A stretch of DNA of 50,792 nucleotides from Bacillota bacterium. Lineage in GTDB: Bacteria > Bacillota > Clostridia > Tissierellales > Tissierellaceae. Below, in pieces: positions 7,842-16,284 of the stretch (position 1 is its first letter; each line of letters opens with the position of its first letter). A program made the translations under genes and the position numbers. Location: contig JAEWGC010000026.1 of the NCBI GenBank assembly GCA_023388495.1, forward strand, positions 1 through 50,792, read 5' to 3'. The notes beneath the pieces were generated by a model. That model saw nothing but the letters and a program-made list of their open reading frames with translations, was not told the DNA's origin and ran no database searches.

Positions 7842-8735
7842 ATGAGCAATATAGCAATAAAGGTCAATAACTTTACAAAGTCTTATGGAAGCTTTATAGC
7901 TGTAGATAATATAAGCTTTGAAGTTAATAAGGGGGAGATATTTGGTATATTAGGACCAAATGGAGCAGGAAAAACCAGTACACTAGAATGTCTTGAGGGC
8001 TTGAGAACTCCAGATATTGGGACAATAGATATTATGGGAGTAGATCCATCGAAAAATCCTGGGAAATTAAATAATCTAATAGGAGTGCAGTTACAATCAG
8101 CAGGACTTCCAGGAACAATAACTGTAAAAGAAGCAATGCAGTTGTTTTCAGCTTATCACGATGTTAAACCGAGATATGATTTGTTAAAGAGAATGAATCT
8201 TTGGGATAAATTGAATACTCAGTACCATGGGCTATCAGGAGGACAGCAAAAAAGACTATTAATAGCCTTAGCAGTTTGCCATAATCCACAAATACTTATA
8301 TTAGATGAGCCGACAGCTGCCTTAGATGTAGAATCAAGAGTAGAACTTCATAGTTTGATGAAAGAGTTAAAGGATCAAGGAACTACAATACTTCTTGCAA
8401 CTCATGATATGGCAGAAGCTGAGAAGATGGCAGATAGAATAGCTATTTTACTGAAAGGTAAAATCATGGTTATAGATACTCCTAAGAAGATAGTGGCATC
8501 TGGATCATCAAAGACTAAGATTTCTGTCAGAACAGTTGGAACTGCTCTAGTAGGACTTACAGATATAATTATTGATGAATACTATGTTTTTTATTCAGAG
8601 AAACCTGGTGCAAAAGTAATGGAATTAATGAATGTCATAGAAGAAAAAGGAGATAGTTTAATTGATCTTAGGGTCGAAAGACCATCCTTAGAGGAAAGAT
8701 TTTTAGAGATAACTTCAATAGGAGGGATACAATGA
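7842..8735 (+). CDS. ABC transporter ATP-binding protein (drug/antibiotic exporter type)
   Basis: A 297-residue ABC ATPase of the CcmA/DrrA-like group. Walker A GPNGAGKTST is near residue 39, the signature LSGGQQKRLL near 134, Walker B ILILDEPTAALD near 151 and the switch His in LLATHDMAE. About 80 residues follow the nucleotide-binding domain and include RPSLEERFLEIT, the C-terminal motif usual in exporters with ABC-2 permeases. The start ATG follows GGGGGGAT. The stop overlaps the permease start by 4 bases, a typical two-gene exporter. Substrate unknown. Confidence 0.93.
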   Translation: MSNIAIKVNNFTKSYGSFIAVDNISFEVNKGEIFGILGPNGAGKTSTLECLEGLRTPDIGTIDIMGVDPSKNPGKLNNLIGVQLQSAGLPGTITVKEAMQLFSAYHDVKPRYDLLKRMNLWDKLNTQYHGLSGGQQKRLLIALAVCHNPQILILDEPTAALDVESRVELHSLMKELKDQGTTILLATHDMAEAEKMADRIAILLKGKIMVIDTPKKIVASGSSKTKISVRTVGTALVGLTDIIIDEYYVFYSEKPGAKVMELMNVIEEKGDSLIDLRVERPSLEERFLEITSIGGIQ

Positions 8736-9541
8736 AGGCCTTTTCAATACATTTTTTATTTAATTTGAAGTCGGGTTTGAGGGACAAGGAACTGTTACTT
8801 ATGAACTATTTATTTCCCCTTGGATTTTATTTTGTAATTGGAGCTATTATGCCAAAGCTAAATCCCCAGTACACTGATATTTTAATACCATCAATGATGA
8901 TATTTAGTATATTAGTCAGCACTGTCCTAGGAATGCCAAATACTTTAGTAGTATCAAGAAATAGTGGTATTTTTAGAAGCTATAAAATTAATGGAGTATC
9001 TAAACTGTCAATGCTTGCCATACCAACTGTTTCAACTATATTACACACAATAATAGTAGCAACTATAATATTAATATCTGCTCCAATTTTATATAAAGTT
9101 GAATTACCAGTAAATATTCTAGGACTAATTATAGTCTTTATAGCTTCTACTATAACCTTTTCAGGTTTAGCTCTTTTAATTGGTATCATAGCCGATAACA
9201 CATCTATAACTGTAATTTTTGCACAGGCATTATTTTTACCGTCTATGCTAATAGGAGGATTAATGTTTCCGTCTAGTTTTTTACCTGAATCTGTAGCCAG
9301 GTTTGGCAAGCTGCTTCCTACAACTTATGCCATGGATGCATATGAAGCATTAGCAACAAAGGGAAATGCTTCTTTTAATCCTATGATTTCGGTAGGTTTA
9401 CTTATATTTTCTGGTGTAATAAGCTATTATTTATCATGGTATCTATTTAGATTAGACAACAACAATACATCAAAATCTAAAGGGAAGATATGGGCTTTGG
9501 GTGCAATATTACCCTTTATTTTAGGTGCAATATTTCTGTAG
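8732..9541 (+). CDS. ABC-2 type transporter permease
   Basis: A 269-residue membrane protein with about six hydrophobic segments, in the order expected for ABC-2 permeases: cytosolic start, LLLMNYLFPLGFYFVIGAIM as first helix, a long loop with FRSYKINGVSK (coupling region), and the ALFLPSMLIGGLMFPSSFLP helix typical of the DrrB-like family. It overlaps the ATPase gene by ATGA and should pair with it to form a homodimer-based exporter. Downstream lies a 300-base region of gene scars. Confidence 0.9.
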   Translation: MKAFSIHFLFNLKSGLRDKELLLMNYLFPLGFYFVIGAIMPKLNPQYTDILIPSMMIFSILVSTVLGMPNTLVVSRNSGIFRSYKINGVSKLSMLAIPTVSTILHTIIVATIILISAPILYKVELPVNILGLIIVFIASTITFSGLALLIGIIADNTSITVIFAQALFLPSMLIGGLMFPSSFLPESVARFGKLLPTTYAMDAYEALATKGNASFNPMISVGLLIFSGVISYYLSWYLFRLDNNNTSKSKGKIWALGAILPFILGAIFL

Positions 9542-9565
9542 GATTTATCAGCTATTGGAAAAGTA

Positions 9566-9591
9566 GGGTATAAAACTAGTTGTATTGTTAG
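9566..9591 (+). repeat. 26-bp repeat, copy 2 (scar of a deoxyribosyltransferase-like gene)
   Basis: Twenty-four of 26 bases match 3517-3542. Translated in the matching frame the region gives SAIGKVGYKTSCIVRQW, of which only GYKTSCIVR resembles the intact protein; the frame then runs into unrelated sequence and a stop. This is a small remnant of a second copy or a junction left by recombination. Confidence 0.75.
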
Positions 9592-9685
9592 ACAATGGGA
9601 TTTTATTTGTATCTGGTTTTGGGTATAAACACAAGGTAGACGAGAAAATAAGAAAAGAAGAAAAGAAGATTTAATTTAGCCAACG

Positions 9686-9784
9686 GATTTTGAAATATTA
9701 AAAGATTCCTTTGAATTAATAAAATATATTGAAGATGAAGATATTAGGGGATTTTTAGTGACTTATATATTTAAAAGAAAATAA
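9686..9784 (+). pseudogene. C-terminal scar of an unidentified gene
   Basis: Between the ABC permease and the next gene, 9542-9848 has no intact gene. A 32-codon stretch ending at TAA 9782 reads DFEILKDSFELIKYIEDED then IRGFLVTYIFKRK, which looks like real protein, but an in-frame TAG lies three codons upstream (9677-9679) and no start codon is available. Immediately before it another frame gives LFVSGFGYKHKVDEKIRKEE, perhaps part of the same gene after a frameshift. I do not recognise the family. Confidence 0.4.
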
Positions 9785-9848
9785 AGGAATAATAAGAAGT
9801 AGCTGTTATAATTTGGATATAGGATATAGAATAAAAAGAGGTGATACT

Positions 9849-10463
9849 ATGAGTTTTTTAAGAGGTATTTTTGGACCAAGCCAAGAGGAAATCTGGAGTC
9901 AGTTTGCCAATGAAATAGGTGCAGACTTTATAGATGAAGGATTTTGGAAAGCTAAAAAAGTGGTTGCTAGGTTTGAAAACTGGGTAGTTACACTAGATAC
10001 ATATACACAGTCCAGTGGAAAGACAAGTGCAACATATACAAGAATAAGGGCACCATATATAAATAAGGATGGTTTCAACTTTAAGATTTATAAAAGTGGA
10101 ATATTTAGTAGTATGGGGAAAACTTTAGGTATGCAGGATGTTGAGATAGGATATCCAGAATTTGATGAGAAATTTATTATTAAAGGAAATGATGAATCAA
10201 AACTAATAGAATTATTTTCAAACGATAAAATTCGTGAGCTTATAAGCTCCCAAGAGAATATATATCTTGAGGTAAAAGATGATGAAGGATGGTTTGGTTC
10301 AGATTTTCCAGAAGGTGTTGATGAACTTTATTTCCAAACCATGGGTGTAATTAAGGATATAGATAGGCTAAAGGACTTATATATGCTGTTTGCATTAGTC
10401 CTAAACAAACTTTGTATAATGGGTTCCGCATATGAAGAAGGACCAGAAATTACATTAAAGTAA
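9849..10463 (+). CDS. Conserved hypothetical protein
   Basis: About 204 residues, soluble, without signal peptide or membrane segment. It begins MSFLRGIFGPSQEEIWSQFA; ATG 9849 follows AGAGGTGAT at good spacing and is preferred to an upstream in-frame start at 9813. The middle is rich in beta strands with aromatic residues (FENWVVTLDTYTQ, DEGWFGSDFPEGVDELYF) and the C-terminus is helical (IDRLKDLYMLFALVLNKLC). I do not recognise a family. It precedes two cysteine-rich proteins in the same direction. Confidence 0.7.
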   Translation: MSFLRGIFGPSQEEIWSQFANEIGADFIDEGFWKAKKVVARFENWVVTLDTYTQSSGKTSATYTRIRAPYINKDGFNFKIYKSGIFSSMGKTLGMQDVEIGYPEFDEKFIIKGNDESKLIELFSNDKIRELISSQENIYLEVKDDEGWFGSDFPEGVDELYFQTMGVIKDIDRLKDLYMLFALVLNKLCIMGSAYEEGPEITLK

Positions 10464-10485
10464 GAGAATAGGAGAAAAGAGGAAA

Positions 10486-10854
10486 ATGTTTTTTGTATTT
10501 GGAATATCTACAAAAGAGAAAGAGATTGATTTTACACAGACTGTTGTCTGTCCAGGTTGTGGTTCCTATGGGCGATTAGAAGTTTTTATGACTTACACAT
10601 ATTTCAGTTTGTTTTTTATCCCAATATTTAAATGGAATAAAAAATATTATGTAAGGAGTACCTGCTGTGGTAGTTTGTTTACAATAAATGAGGATTTAGG
10701 CAAATCAATAGAAAGAGGAGAAAGAAGTAGGATTGAGGAGTCTGATTTACATCCTATAAATATAAACTATAATAAAGAGAGATTTTGTTCTAATTGCAAC
10801 TATTCCATAGACAATGATTTTGAATACTGTCCTAAATGTGGAAGAAAGCTTTAG
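10486..10854 (+). CDS. Zinc-ribbon protein
   Basis: A 122-residue protein with two zinc-ribbon units: VVCPGCGSYGRLEVFM paired with RSTCCGSLFTIN in the first half, and a C-terminal ribbon FCSNCNYSIDNDFEYCPKCG with two CxxC knuckles. Between them a hydrophobic stretch (TYFSLFFIPIFKWNKKYYV) is reminiscent of zinc-ribbon proteins that associate with membranes. The ATG follows GGAGAAAAGAGG. Molecular role unknown; perhaps a protein-protein or nucleic-acid adaptor. Confidence 0.78.
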   Translation: MFFVFGISTKEKEIDFTQTVVCPGCGSYGRLEVFMTYTYFSLFFIPIFKWNKKYYVRSTCCGSLFTINEDLGKSIERGERSRIEESDLHPININYNKERFCSNCNYSIDNDFEYCPKCGRKL

Positions 10855-10885
10855 ATTTAATATAGATGATTGGAGGGTTATAATA

Positions 10886-11065
10886 TTGAAACTATTAGAT
10901 AAGGCAATATGCCCTATTTGTGGAGAGAATAATAATTGTAAGCATAGCAAAGACTGTTGGTGTTATAGTGTTACAATACCAAAGGAACTTTTAGACATGA
11001 TTCCAGAGGATAAAAAAGGAAAGGCTTGCATATGTAAGTCTTGCATTGATAAATATAGGGGTTGA
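10886..11065 (+). CDS. Cysteine-rich CWC family protein
   Basis: A 59-residue protein starting at TTG 10886, eight bases after GGAGGG. It contains ICPICGENNNCKHSKDCWCY, with the C-x-C signature (CWC) that gives the family its name, and a C-terminal CICKSCIDKYRG. The metal-binding arrangement suggests one zinc site. A longer in-frame reading from 10814 would overlap the zinc-ribbon gene and has no ribosome binding site. Function unknown. It ends a few bases before the sirtuin gene, consistent with co-transcription. Confidence 0.75.
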   Translation: MKLLDKAICPICGENNNCKHSKDCWCYSVTIPKELLDMIPEDKKGKACICKSCIDKYRG

Positions 11066-11069
11066 TAAT

Positions 11070-11792
11070 ATGACTATAGAAAAATTGAAATCTATAATAG
11101 ATAATAGCCATAATATTGTATTTTTTGGAGGGGCTGGTGTATCCACTGAAAGTAATATACCTGATTTTAGATCTGCTGCTGGGCTTTATACAACATCAAA
11201 GAATTCTAAATATCCTCCAGAATATATGTTAAGTCATACATGTTATAAAAAAGATACTGAGGATTTTTTTGAGTTCTATAAAACTAAAATGATCTATAGA
11301 GAAGCAAAACCTAATTTAGCCCATATTGCATTGGCAGAATTAGAAAAACGAGGTAAACTTAAAGCTATAATCACACAAAATATTGATGGACTTCATCAAA
11401 TGGCAGGATCACAGAATGTACTTGAGCTTCACGGTTCTATACATAGAAACTATTGTGATAAATGTCATAAGTTTTTTTCACTAGAATATATAATTGAGGC
11501 TTCTTCAGTTCCATTATGTTATGAATGTGATGGAATTGTAAAGCCAGATGTAGTACTCTATGAAGAAGGCTTAGATATGAATATACTAAATAAATCTATA
11601 GAATACATTAGGAATGCAGATGTTTTGATTGTAGGAGGAACATCTTTAACTGTATATCCAGCAGCAAGCTTAGTTGAATATTATAGAGGATCTAAGTTAA
11701 TCTTAATAAATAAATCTAAAACTCAGTATGATAATAGAGCATTACTTAATTTTAATAGTAGCATTGGGAAGGTGCTAACTGATATTTTATAA
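11070..11792 (+). CDS. cobB: NAD-dependent protein deacylase (sirtuin)
   Basis: A 241-residue sirtuin that removes acetyl or other acyl groups from lysine using NAD. GAGVSTESNIPDFRS (NAD-binding), QNIDGLHQMAG, the catalytic His in LELHGSIHRNYC and the zinc-binding pair CDKC and CYEC are present; VGGTSLTVYPAASL and LINKS complete the nucleotide pocket. ATG 11070 follows ATAGGGGTTGAT; an earlier in-frame start at 11046 has no ribosome binding site. It sits in a region full of GNAT proteins, but nothing links it to their substrates. Confidence 0.93.
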   Translation: MTIEKLKSIIDNSHNIVFFGGAGVSTESNIPDFRSAAGLYTTSKNSKYPPEYMLSHTCYKKDTEDFFEFYKTKMIYREAKPNLAHIALAELEKRGKLKAIITQNIDGLHQMAGSQNVLELHGSIHRNYCDKCHKFFSLEYIIEASSVPLCYECDGIVKPDVVLYEEGLDMNILNKSIEYIRNADVLIVGGTSLTVYPAASLVEYYRGSKLILINKSKTQYDNRALLNFNSSIGKVLTDIL

Positions 11793-11911
11793 ATAAAGGA
11801 GTAGATGCAGATGATAAAGCATATTATCAAAAACATCCGGCTTATGTGAAAATAGCTGAGTATATAGGAAAAGTAAAAAAGTCTAGGGTGGTAGTTGATT
11901 ACGAAATATAA
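11783..11911 (+). pseudogene. C-terminal scar of an unidentified gene after the sirtuin
   Basis: An open frame without start codon reads GVDADDKAYYQKHPAYVKIA then EYIGKVKKSRVVVDYEI and stops at TAA 11909-11911. The composition is protein-like and the end looks like a natural C-terminus. It begins inside the sirtuin 3' end, so the rest of the gene has been lost. I could not name the family. Confidence 0.45.
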
Positions 11912-11922
11912 GGAGATTTTTA

Positions 11923-13089
11923 ATGGAAGAGGTTATAAAACTATTAGAAGAAATTGTTTTAAATGATGAAATTATATATGGAGTCCTTAGCAATGCGAGA
12001 AAAAAAGATGAAGATAGCTTTAATAAAGTGACTATTAAACCAGTCCTTATAAAAGATGAAATTAAACTGCAAATTACCTATGAATATAAAAATAAGGTAT
12101 TGCATAAAAATCTAGATCCTTCTGAGTATCTAAGTGAGATAGAGAATCTTTTAGCTGAAAAGTTTAGACAAGGTATGATTTTTACAAAACAAGCTGACTA
12201 TCAAGTATTAGTAAGTAAAAAAGGAAAAGCTACTATTTTAAAAAAGAAGCCTACAAGGCAAAGTGTTGATTTATCCCATAATAGGAAAAAAACTTATATT
12301 ATAGAGGATGGAAATCCTGTTGATTTCCTTATAAGGCTTGGGGTCATGAATGAAAATGGTAAAGTGGTTTCTAAGAGATATGATAAGTTTAAGCAGATAA
12401 ATAGATTTTTAGAGATGGTAGCTGATATTATTCCAAAAATAAGTAAGGATAAAACATTAAATATTATAGACTTCGGATGTGGAAAATCATATCTTACCTT
12501 TGCTTTATACTATTACCTTGTAAATATATTAAATCTAGATATAAATATAATAGGTCTTGATTTAAAAGAAGATGTAATCCTTTTCTGTAATGAAGTTGCT
12601 ATGGATTTAAATTATCATAAATTAAAATTTATTTATGGAGATATCAAGGATTACGAAGGACTTAATAAGGTAGATATGGTTGTTACCTTACATGCCTGTG
12701 ATACCGCAACTGATGCGGCCATAATAAAGGCTGTAAACTGGGGGGCCGAGGCTATCCTTTCGGTTCCTTGCTGTCAGCATGAATTCTATGATAAAATCGA
12801 AAATCCCGTACTAGAACCAATGTTGAGTCATGGAATAATAAAGGAAAAGTTAGCTTCTTTAGTGACAGATAGCCTTAGGGCCAATGTGCTAGAGATATTA
12901 GGTTATCAAGTACAGTTGTTAGAATTCATAGATATGGAGCATACTCCTAAAAACATATTGATAAGGGCAATAAAGACTAGTAACAAGGAGAATAAGGAGG
13001 CAATAGATAAATATATTAAATTCAAGGAATTTTGGGGATTGAAGGATTTATATATCGAAAAAGAATTTGGTGAAAGATTAAAAATATAA
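11923..13089 (+). CDS. Class I SAM-dependent methyltransferase
   Basis: A 388-residue protein with an N-terminal domain (1-150) and a Rossmann methyltransferase domain: motif I IIDFGCGKSYLTFALYYYL near residue 182, GLDLKEDVILFCNEVA as the acidic loop, and a motif IV region VDMVVTLHACDTATDAAI followed by a cysteine-containing SVPCCQHEF. This is the layout of the METTL25-like/Methyltransf_32 group, whose bacterial members are thought to modify RNA; the substrate here is not known. A GAAATATAAGGAG stretch precedes the ATG. Confidence 0.82.
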   Translation: MEEVIKLLEEIVLNDEIIYGVLSNARKKDEDSFNKVTIKPVLIKDEIKLQITYEYKNKVLHKNLDPSEYLSEIENLLAEKFRQGMIFTKQADYQVLVSKKGKATILKKKPTRQSVDLSHNRKKTYIIEDGNPVDFLIRLGVMNENGKVVSKRYDKFKQINRFLEMVADIIPKISKDKTLNIIDFGCGKSYLTFALYYYLVNILNLDINIIGLDLKEDVILFCNEVAMDLNYHKLKFIYGDIKDYEGLNKVDMVVTLHACDTATDAAIIKAVNWGAEAILSVPCCQHEFYDKIENPVLEPMLSHGIIKEKLASLVTDSLRANVLEILGYQVQLLEFIDMEHTPKNILIRAIKTSNKENKEAIDKYIKFKEFWGLKDLYIEKEFGERLKI

Positions 13090-13103
13090 ACTAATAAGAT
13101 AAT

Positions 13104-13150
13104 AAACTAAAGACCATTTTATGATAGGAGCTTTAGTTTATTTATTTGTC
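13104..13150 (+). terminator. Possible terminator after the methyltransferase
   Basis: Nine-base stem AAACTAAAG/CTTTAGTTT separated by an 18-base loop, followed by ATTTATTTG. The loop is long and the U tract broken, so efficiency may be modest. Confidence 0.5.
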
Positions 13151-13157
13151 GAAAGTA

Positions 13158-13186
13158 TTGACTAATTGTCAAGTTTTGTCGATAAT
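13158..13186 (+). promoter_or_regulatory. Sigma-A-type promoter of the chemoreceptor gene
   Basis: TTGACT at 13158-13163 and GATAAT at 13181-13186 with a 17-base spacer. The -10 element overlaps the first codons of a longer possible reading frame (from 13166), which supports the downstream TTG at 13235 as the real start. Confidence 0.75.
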
Positions 13187-13234
13187 AACTATAGAATTAA
13201 AATCCTACGTAATATTAAGAAAGAAGGGACAAAA

Positions 13235-15313
13235 TTGAAGAAAATCAGTACACGGATCGTTTTAATAGTATTAATCTGCTCTATAGTAACATCTATGGTA
13301 GTAGGAGTTACCAGTATAATAAGAAGTATGGGAGTAATTGAAAAGGAATCTAAGGAAAATTTATTCGAAAAATCACAGGTATATACTGGTCAATTTAATG
13401 AAGACTTAGTTTATTACGAAACAATAATATCTAATATATATGAAATCGTAGAAGGTTCAATAGATACAACAAGATTATATGAAGAAGGGTATCTTGAAAG
13501 TTATACTACTACAATTTTAAATCCAATGATTAGAGGAATTACTAGGGAAACTAGAAAAAGTGCTGGATTATATGTAGTATTTGATCCCAAATACACTGGT
13601 AGATCGGAAGGAATTTGGGCAGCAGTAGATAACAATGGTACATTAATGCACTCAGTACCTACTAATATTGCTGGCAAATCTCAAGACGATCCATCAGCGT
13701 TATTTTATTATGGTGCTATAAAAGAAGGTAAGGGATTTTGGAGTGACCCTTATGTCAATAATGCAGATTTAAATGTAATGACCTATTCAACACCTATTAT
13801 AGTAGATAAAACTCCTATTGGAGTAATAGGAGCAGATATGAGTGTAAAGGAATTAATAAAACAAGTTGAAAACATAAAAATATACGATACTGGCTATGCT
13901 TTTATGCTTAACAAGAATTTTGATTATTTAATTCATCCTGCTTTAGATAAGAGCAGTAATTTCAAGACTATAAATAATGGACAATATAGTTATATTGCTG
14001 ATGAAATAGAGAATAAAGGCACGGGGCTAATAGATGCTGATTTTAGTGGAGAAAGGAAAGTTATGGCTTTTTCAAAACTAAATGATGGTAAGATTATAAT
14101 TCTAGCAGTACCTAAAATTGAAATATTAAAAGACATGTACGATACTATTTACATGATTTTAGGAGTTATTCTAATAGCATCTATATTAGCAGCTGGTATA
14201 TCCTTATTTTTAGGTAAAAGAATTTCCAATCCAATAGTATATGCCACCGAGATATTAGATTCAACATCTAAATTAGATTTAAGTGATATTGGAGAGACTA
14301 AGGAAATAAAAACTCTTTTAAATAGAAAAGATGAAATAGGTTCTATATTTAGAGCTACTGGAGTGTTAAGGGAGGAAATGAGAAAAGTAATAAGATCAAT
14401 AGAAGAGACAACAATAAATATTGTAGAAAATACTACTAGTTTGACTACGGCTACTCATGAAACCACTCAATCTATAAATGATATGGCTAAAACCGTAGAA
14501 GAATTGGCACAAGCTTCTATGGGACAAGCTGAAGATGCAGAAACAGGTTCAGAGAAATTATATAGATTAGCTAATGAAATTAATGAGGCAGTAGAAAATG
14601 GAGAAATAGTGGTAGAAAGTTCTATGAAGGTCCAAAGAATAAATGAAGAGGGTTCAAAATCAATGGATAATATGGTAGAAAAGTTTAATATAGCAAACAA
14701 GGCTACTGGTATGGTTGTAGAAAACATTCACTCTCTAACAGAAAAATCCCAATCTATTGGCAGTATATTGAATACAATAATGAGTATTTCAGAGCAAACA
14801 AATTTATTATCTTTAAATGCAGCTATAGAAGCAGCTAGGGCAGGGGAAGCAGGCAGAGGATTTGCCGTAGTAGCTGAAGAAATAAGAAAGTTATCGGAAC
14901 AAACAGGACGTGCCACTAAGAGTATAGAAGATATATTAAATGCTATTCAATTTGAAGTTGGAACCACTAAAGAAAGTATGGATGAATCAGAAGAAGCATT
15001 GAAGGATGCAAATAAAACCTTGGAGCAAGTTAAAGATGGTTTCCAGGAAATATATACAGCTATATTAACAGCCATAGGAGCTATAAAACAATTGGGTGAA
15101 AGATTAGAAACAGTAGATAATGATAAAGAAGATGTAATACTAGCTATTCAAAGCATATCTTCTGTAACAGAGGAAACTGCAGCCTCTACAGAAGAGCTAT
15201 CAGCTTCTATGGAGGAACAAGCTGCCACAATGGAAACCATATCCAACAATACTGACAATCTGGCTAATACAATAGAAAAGCTAGATCAACTGGTTAGTAG
15301 ATTTAAGTTATAG
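13235..15313 (+). CDS. Methyl-accepting chemotaxis protein with dCache sensor
   Basis: A transmembrane chemoreceptor of about 692 residues. Order: TM1 (IVLIVLICSIVTSMVVGV), a large extracellular dCache-like sensor of about 270 residues, TM2 (MILGVILIASILAAGISLF), a HAMP region beginning GKRISNPIVYATEIL, and a cytosolic signalling domain with the conserved hairpin tip EQTNLLSLNAAIEAARAGEA. TTG 13235 follows AAGAAGGGA. The ligand is unknown; dCache domains commonly bind amino acids or organic acids. The gene stands alone between its promoter and a strong terminator. Confidence 0.93.
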   Translation: MKKISTRIVLIVLICSIVTSMVVGVTSIIRSMGVIEKESKENLFEKSQVYTGQFNEDLVYYETIISNIYEIVEGSIDTTRLYEEGYLESYTTTILNPMIRGITRETRKSAGLYVVFDPKYTGRSEGIWAAVDNNGTLMHSVPTNIAGKSQDDPSALFYYGAIKEGKGFWSDPYVNNADLNVMTYSTPIIVDKTPIGVIGADMSVKELIKQVENIKIYDTGYAFMLNKNFDYLIHPALDKSSNFKTINNGQYSYIADEIENKGTGLIDADFSGERKVMAFSKLNDGKIIILAVPKIEILKDMYDTIYMILGVILIASILAAGISLFLGKRISNPIVYATEILDSTSKLDLSDIGETKEIKTLLNRKDEIGSIFRATGVLREEMRKVIRSIEETTINIVENTTSLTTATHETTQSINDMAKTVEELAQASMGQAEDAETGSEKLYRLANEINEAVENGEIVVESSMKVQRINEEGSKSMDNMVEKFNIANKATGMVVENIHSLTEKSQSIGSILNTIMSISEQTNLLSLNAAIEAARAGEAGRGFAVVAEEIRKLSEQTGRATKSIEDILNAIQFEVGTTKESMDESEEALKDANKTLEQVKDGFQEIYTAILTAIGAIKQLGERLETVDNDKEDVILAIQSISSVTEETAASTEELSASMEEQAATMETISNNTDNLANTIEKLDQLVSRFKL

Positions 15314-15322
15314 AAAGAAAAA

Positions 15323-15359
15323 ATCTGAATTAGGGTAATCCCTAGTTCAGATTTTTTTA
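15323..15359. terminator. Bidirectional terminator between chemoreceptor and phhB
   Basis: Thirteen-base stem ATCTGAATTAGGG paired with CCCTAGTTCAGAT (one G-U), TAAT loop, then seven T residues on the plus strand and an A-rich flank that serves the convergent gene. Confidence 0.9.
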
Positions 15360-15361
15360 TT

Positions 15362-15691
15362 TTATTTTATTTGGTCAATTTTGGCAGCTAAGATAAAGTC
15401 GTTCTCATGAAGTCCCTTGATTTTATGGGTCCATAGCTTTACAATTACCTTACCCCAAGAAAGATAAATATCTGGATGATGCCCTTCACCTTCAGCTAGC
15501 TCACCAATTTTGTTAGTAAAATCTAAAGCCTCTCTAAAGTCCTTAAATTTATATGCTTTTTCAATATACTTATCTTCAACTACCTGCCAGCCTTCCTTAA
15601 GAGTTTTTAAATACTCATGAATTTCCTCCATATCTAGTGGGGTGGCTCCTATACTGCAAGGGATACATTTCTTAGATAATAAATCAGTCAC
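15362..15691 (-). CDS. phhB: 4a-hydroxytetrahydrobiopterin dehydratase (pterin carbinolamine dehydratase)
   Basis: A 109-residue protein of the PCD/DCoH family, which dehydrates pterin-4a-carbinolamine after aromatic amino-acid hydroxylation. The core motif EGHHPDIYLSWGKVIVKLWTH holds the paired His and the downstream His of the active site. WQVVEDKYIEKAYKFKDFREAL is the usual preceding strand-helix unit. No aromatic hydroxylase is nearby, and in such anaerobes the physiological substrate may be a molybdopterin-like or other pterin; that part is inference. Confidence 0.9.
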   Translation of the reverse strand: MTDLLSKKCIPCSIGATPLDMEEIHEYLKTLKEGWQVVEDKYIEKAYKFKDFREALDFTNKIGELAEGEGHHPDIYLSWGKVIVKLWTHKIKGLHENDFILAAKIDQIK

Positions 15692-15802
15692 AATAACACC
15701 TCCAGAATTAAATATATTGTTTGATTATATTAATACCCAGAAACAAAAAGAATGTATAATTAAATTAATACTATTGTAACCTCTTAAACCATTGCAATGT
15801 GA

Positions 15803-15808
15803 TATAAT
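15803..15808 (+). promoter_or_regulatory. Possible -10 element upstream of the DUF2500 gene
   Basis: TATAAT at 15803-15808 is preceded by TGTGA, close to an extended -10 context; no good -35 is visible at the right spacing. A second TATAAT-like run lies near 15860. Either could serve the DUF2500-lepB unit. Confidence 0.3.
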
Positions 15809-15888
15809 AAAGGGAATAAAGATTTATCACGAACTTCAATAATATGCTATAGTATAGATTATAATATGAAGACTAGGAGGCGATATTT

Positions 15889-16284
15889 ATGTACGGATTT
15901 TCATCATTTGGTATGTTTTCACTCATATCATTTATATTTCCAATATTTTTTATAGCTATATTCGGTATTTTTATATTTACTGCTGTAAAAGGTATTGGGC
16001 AGTGGAGTTCAAATAATAAGCAACCAGTGCTAACAGTAGCAGCTAAACTAGTTGCTAAAAGGACTAATACTTCAAGACATAGCCATAATCATGACAATAA
16101 TATGCATTCATCAACTAACACTACTTATTATGCCACATTTGAGGTTGAAAGTGGAGATAGAATAGAGTTTCATGTATCAGGTAATGAATATGGAATGTTA
16201 GTTGAAGGAGATGTTGGAAAACTCACATTTCAAGGAACAAGATATCATAGCTTTGAAAGGATAAGATTAGAAAATGAACAATAG
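15889..16284 (+). CDS. DUF2500 family membrane protein
   Basis: A 131-residue protein with one long N-terminal hydrophobic region (MFSLISFIFPIFFIAIFGIF) and a C-terminal beta domain containing TYYATFEVESGDRIEFHVSG and YGMLVEGDVGKLTFQGTRY, the pattern of DUF2500. A His-rich linker (SRHSHNHDNNMHSS) between them might bind metal. AGGAGGCGAT precedes the ATG. It overlaps the following signal peptidase gene by 11 bases. Function of the family is unknown. Confidence 0.82.
   Translation: MYGFSSFGMFSLISFIFPIFFIAIFGIFIFTAVKGIGQWSSNNKQPVLTVAAKLVAKRTNTSRHSHNHDNNMHSSTNTTYYATFEVESGDRIEFHVSGNEYGMLVEGDVGKLTFQGTRYHSFERIRLENEQ

Noticed and set aside
1..11911. Integron-like cassette array
   Set aside because: Gene sizes and orientation are suggestive, but no integrase and no repeated attC-like palindromes are seen between genes.
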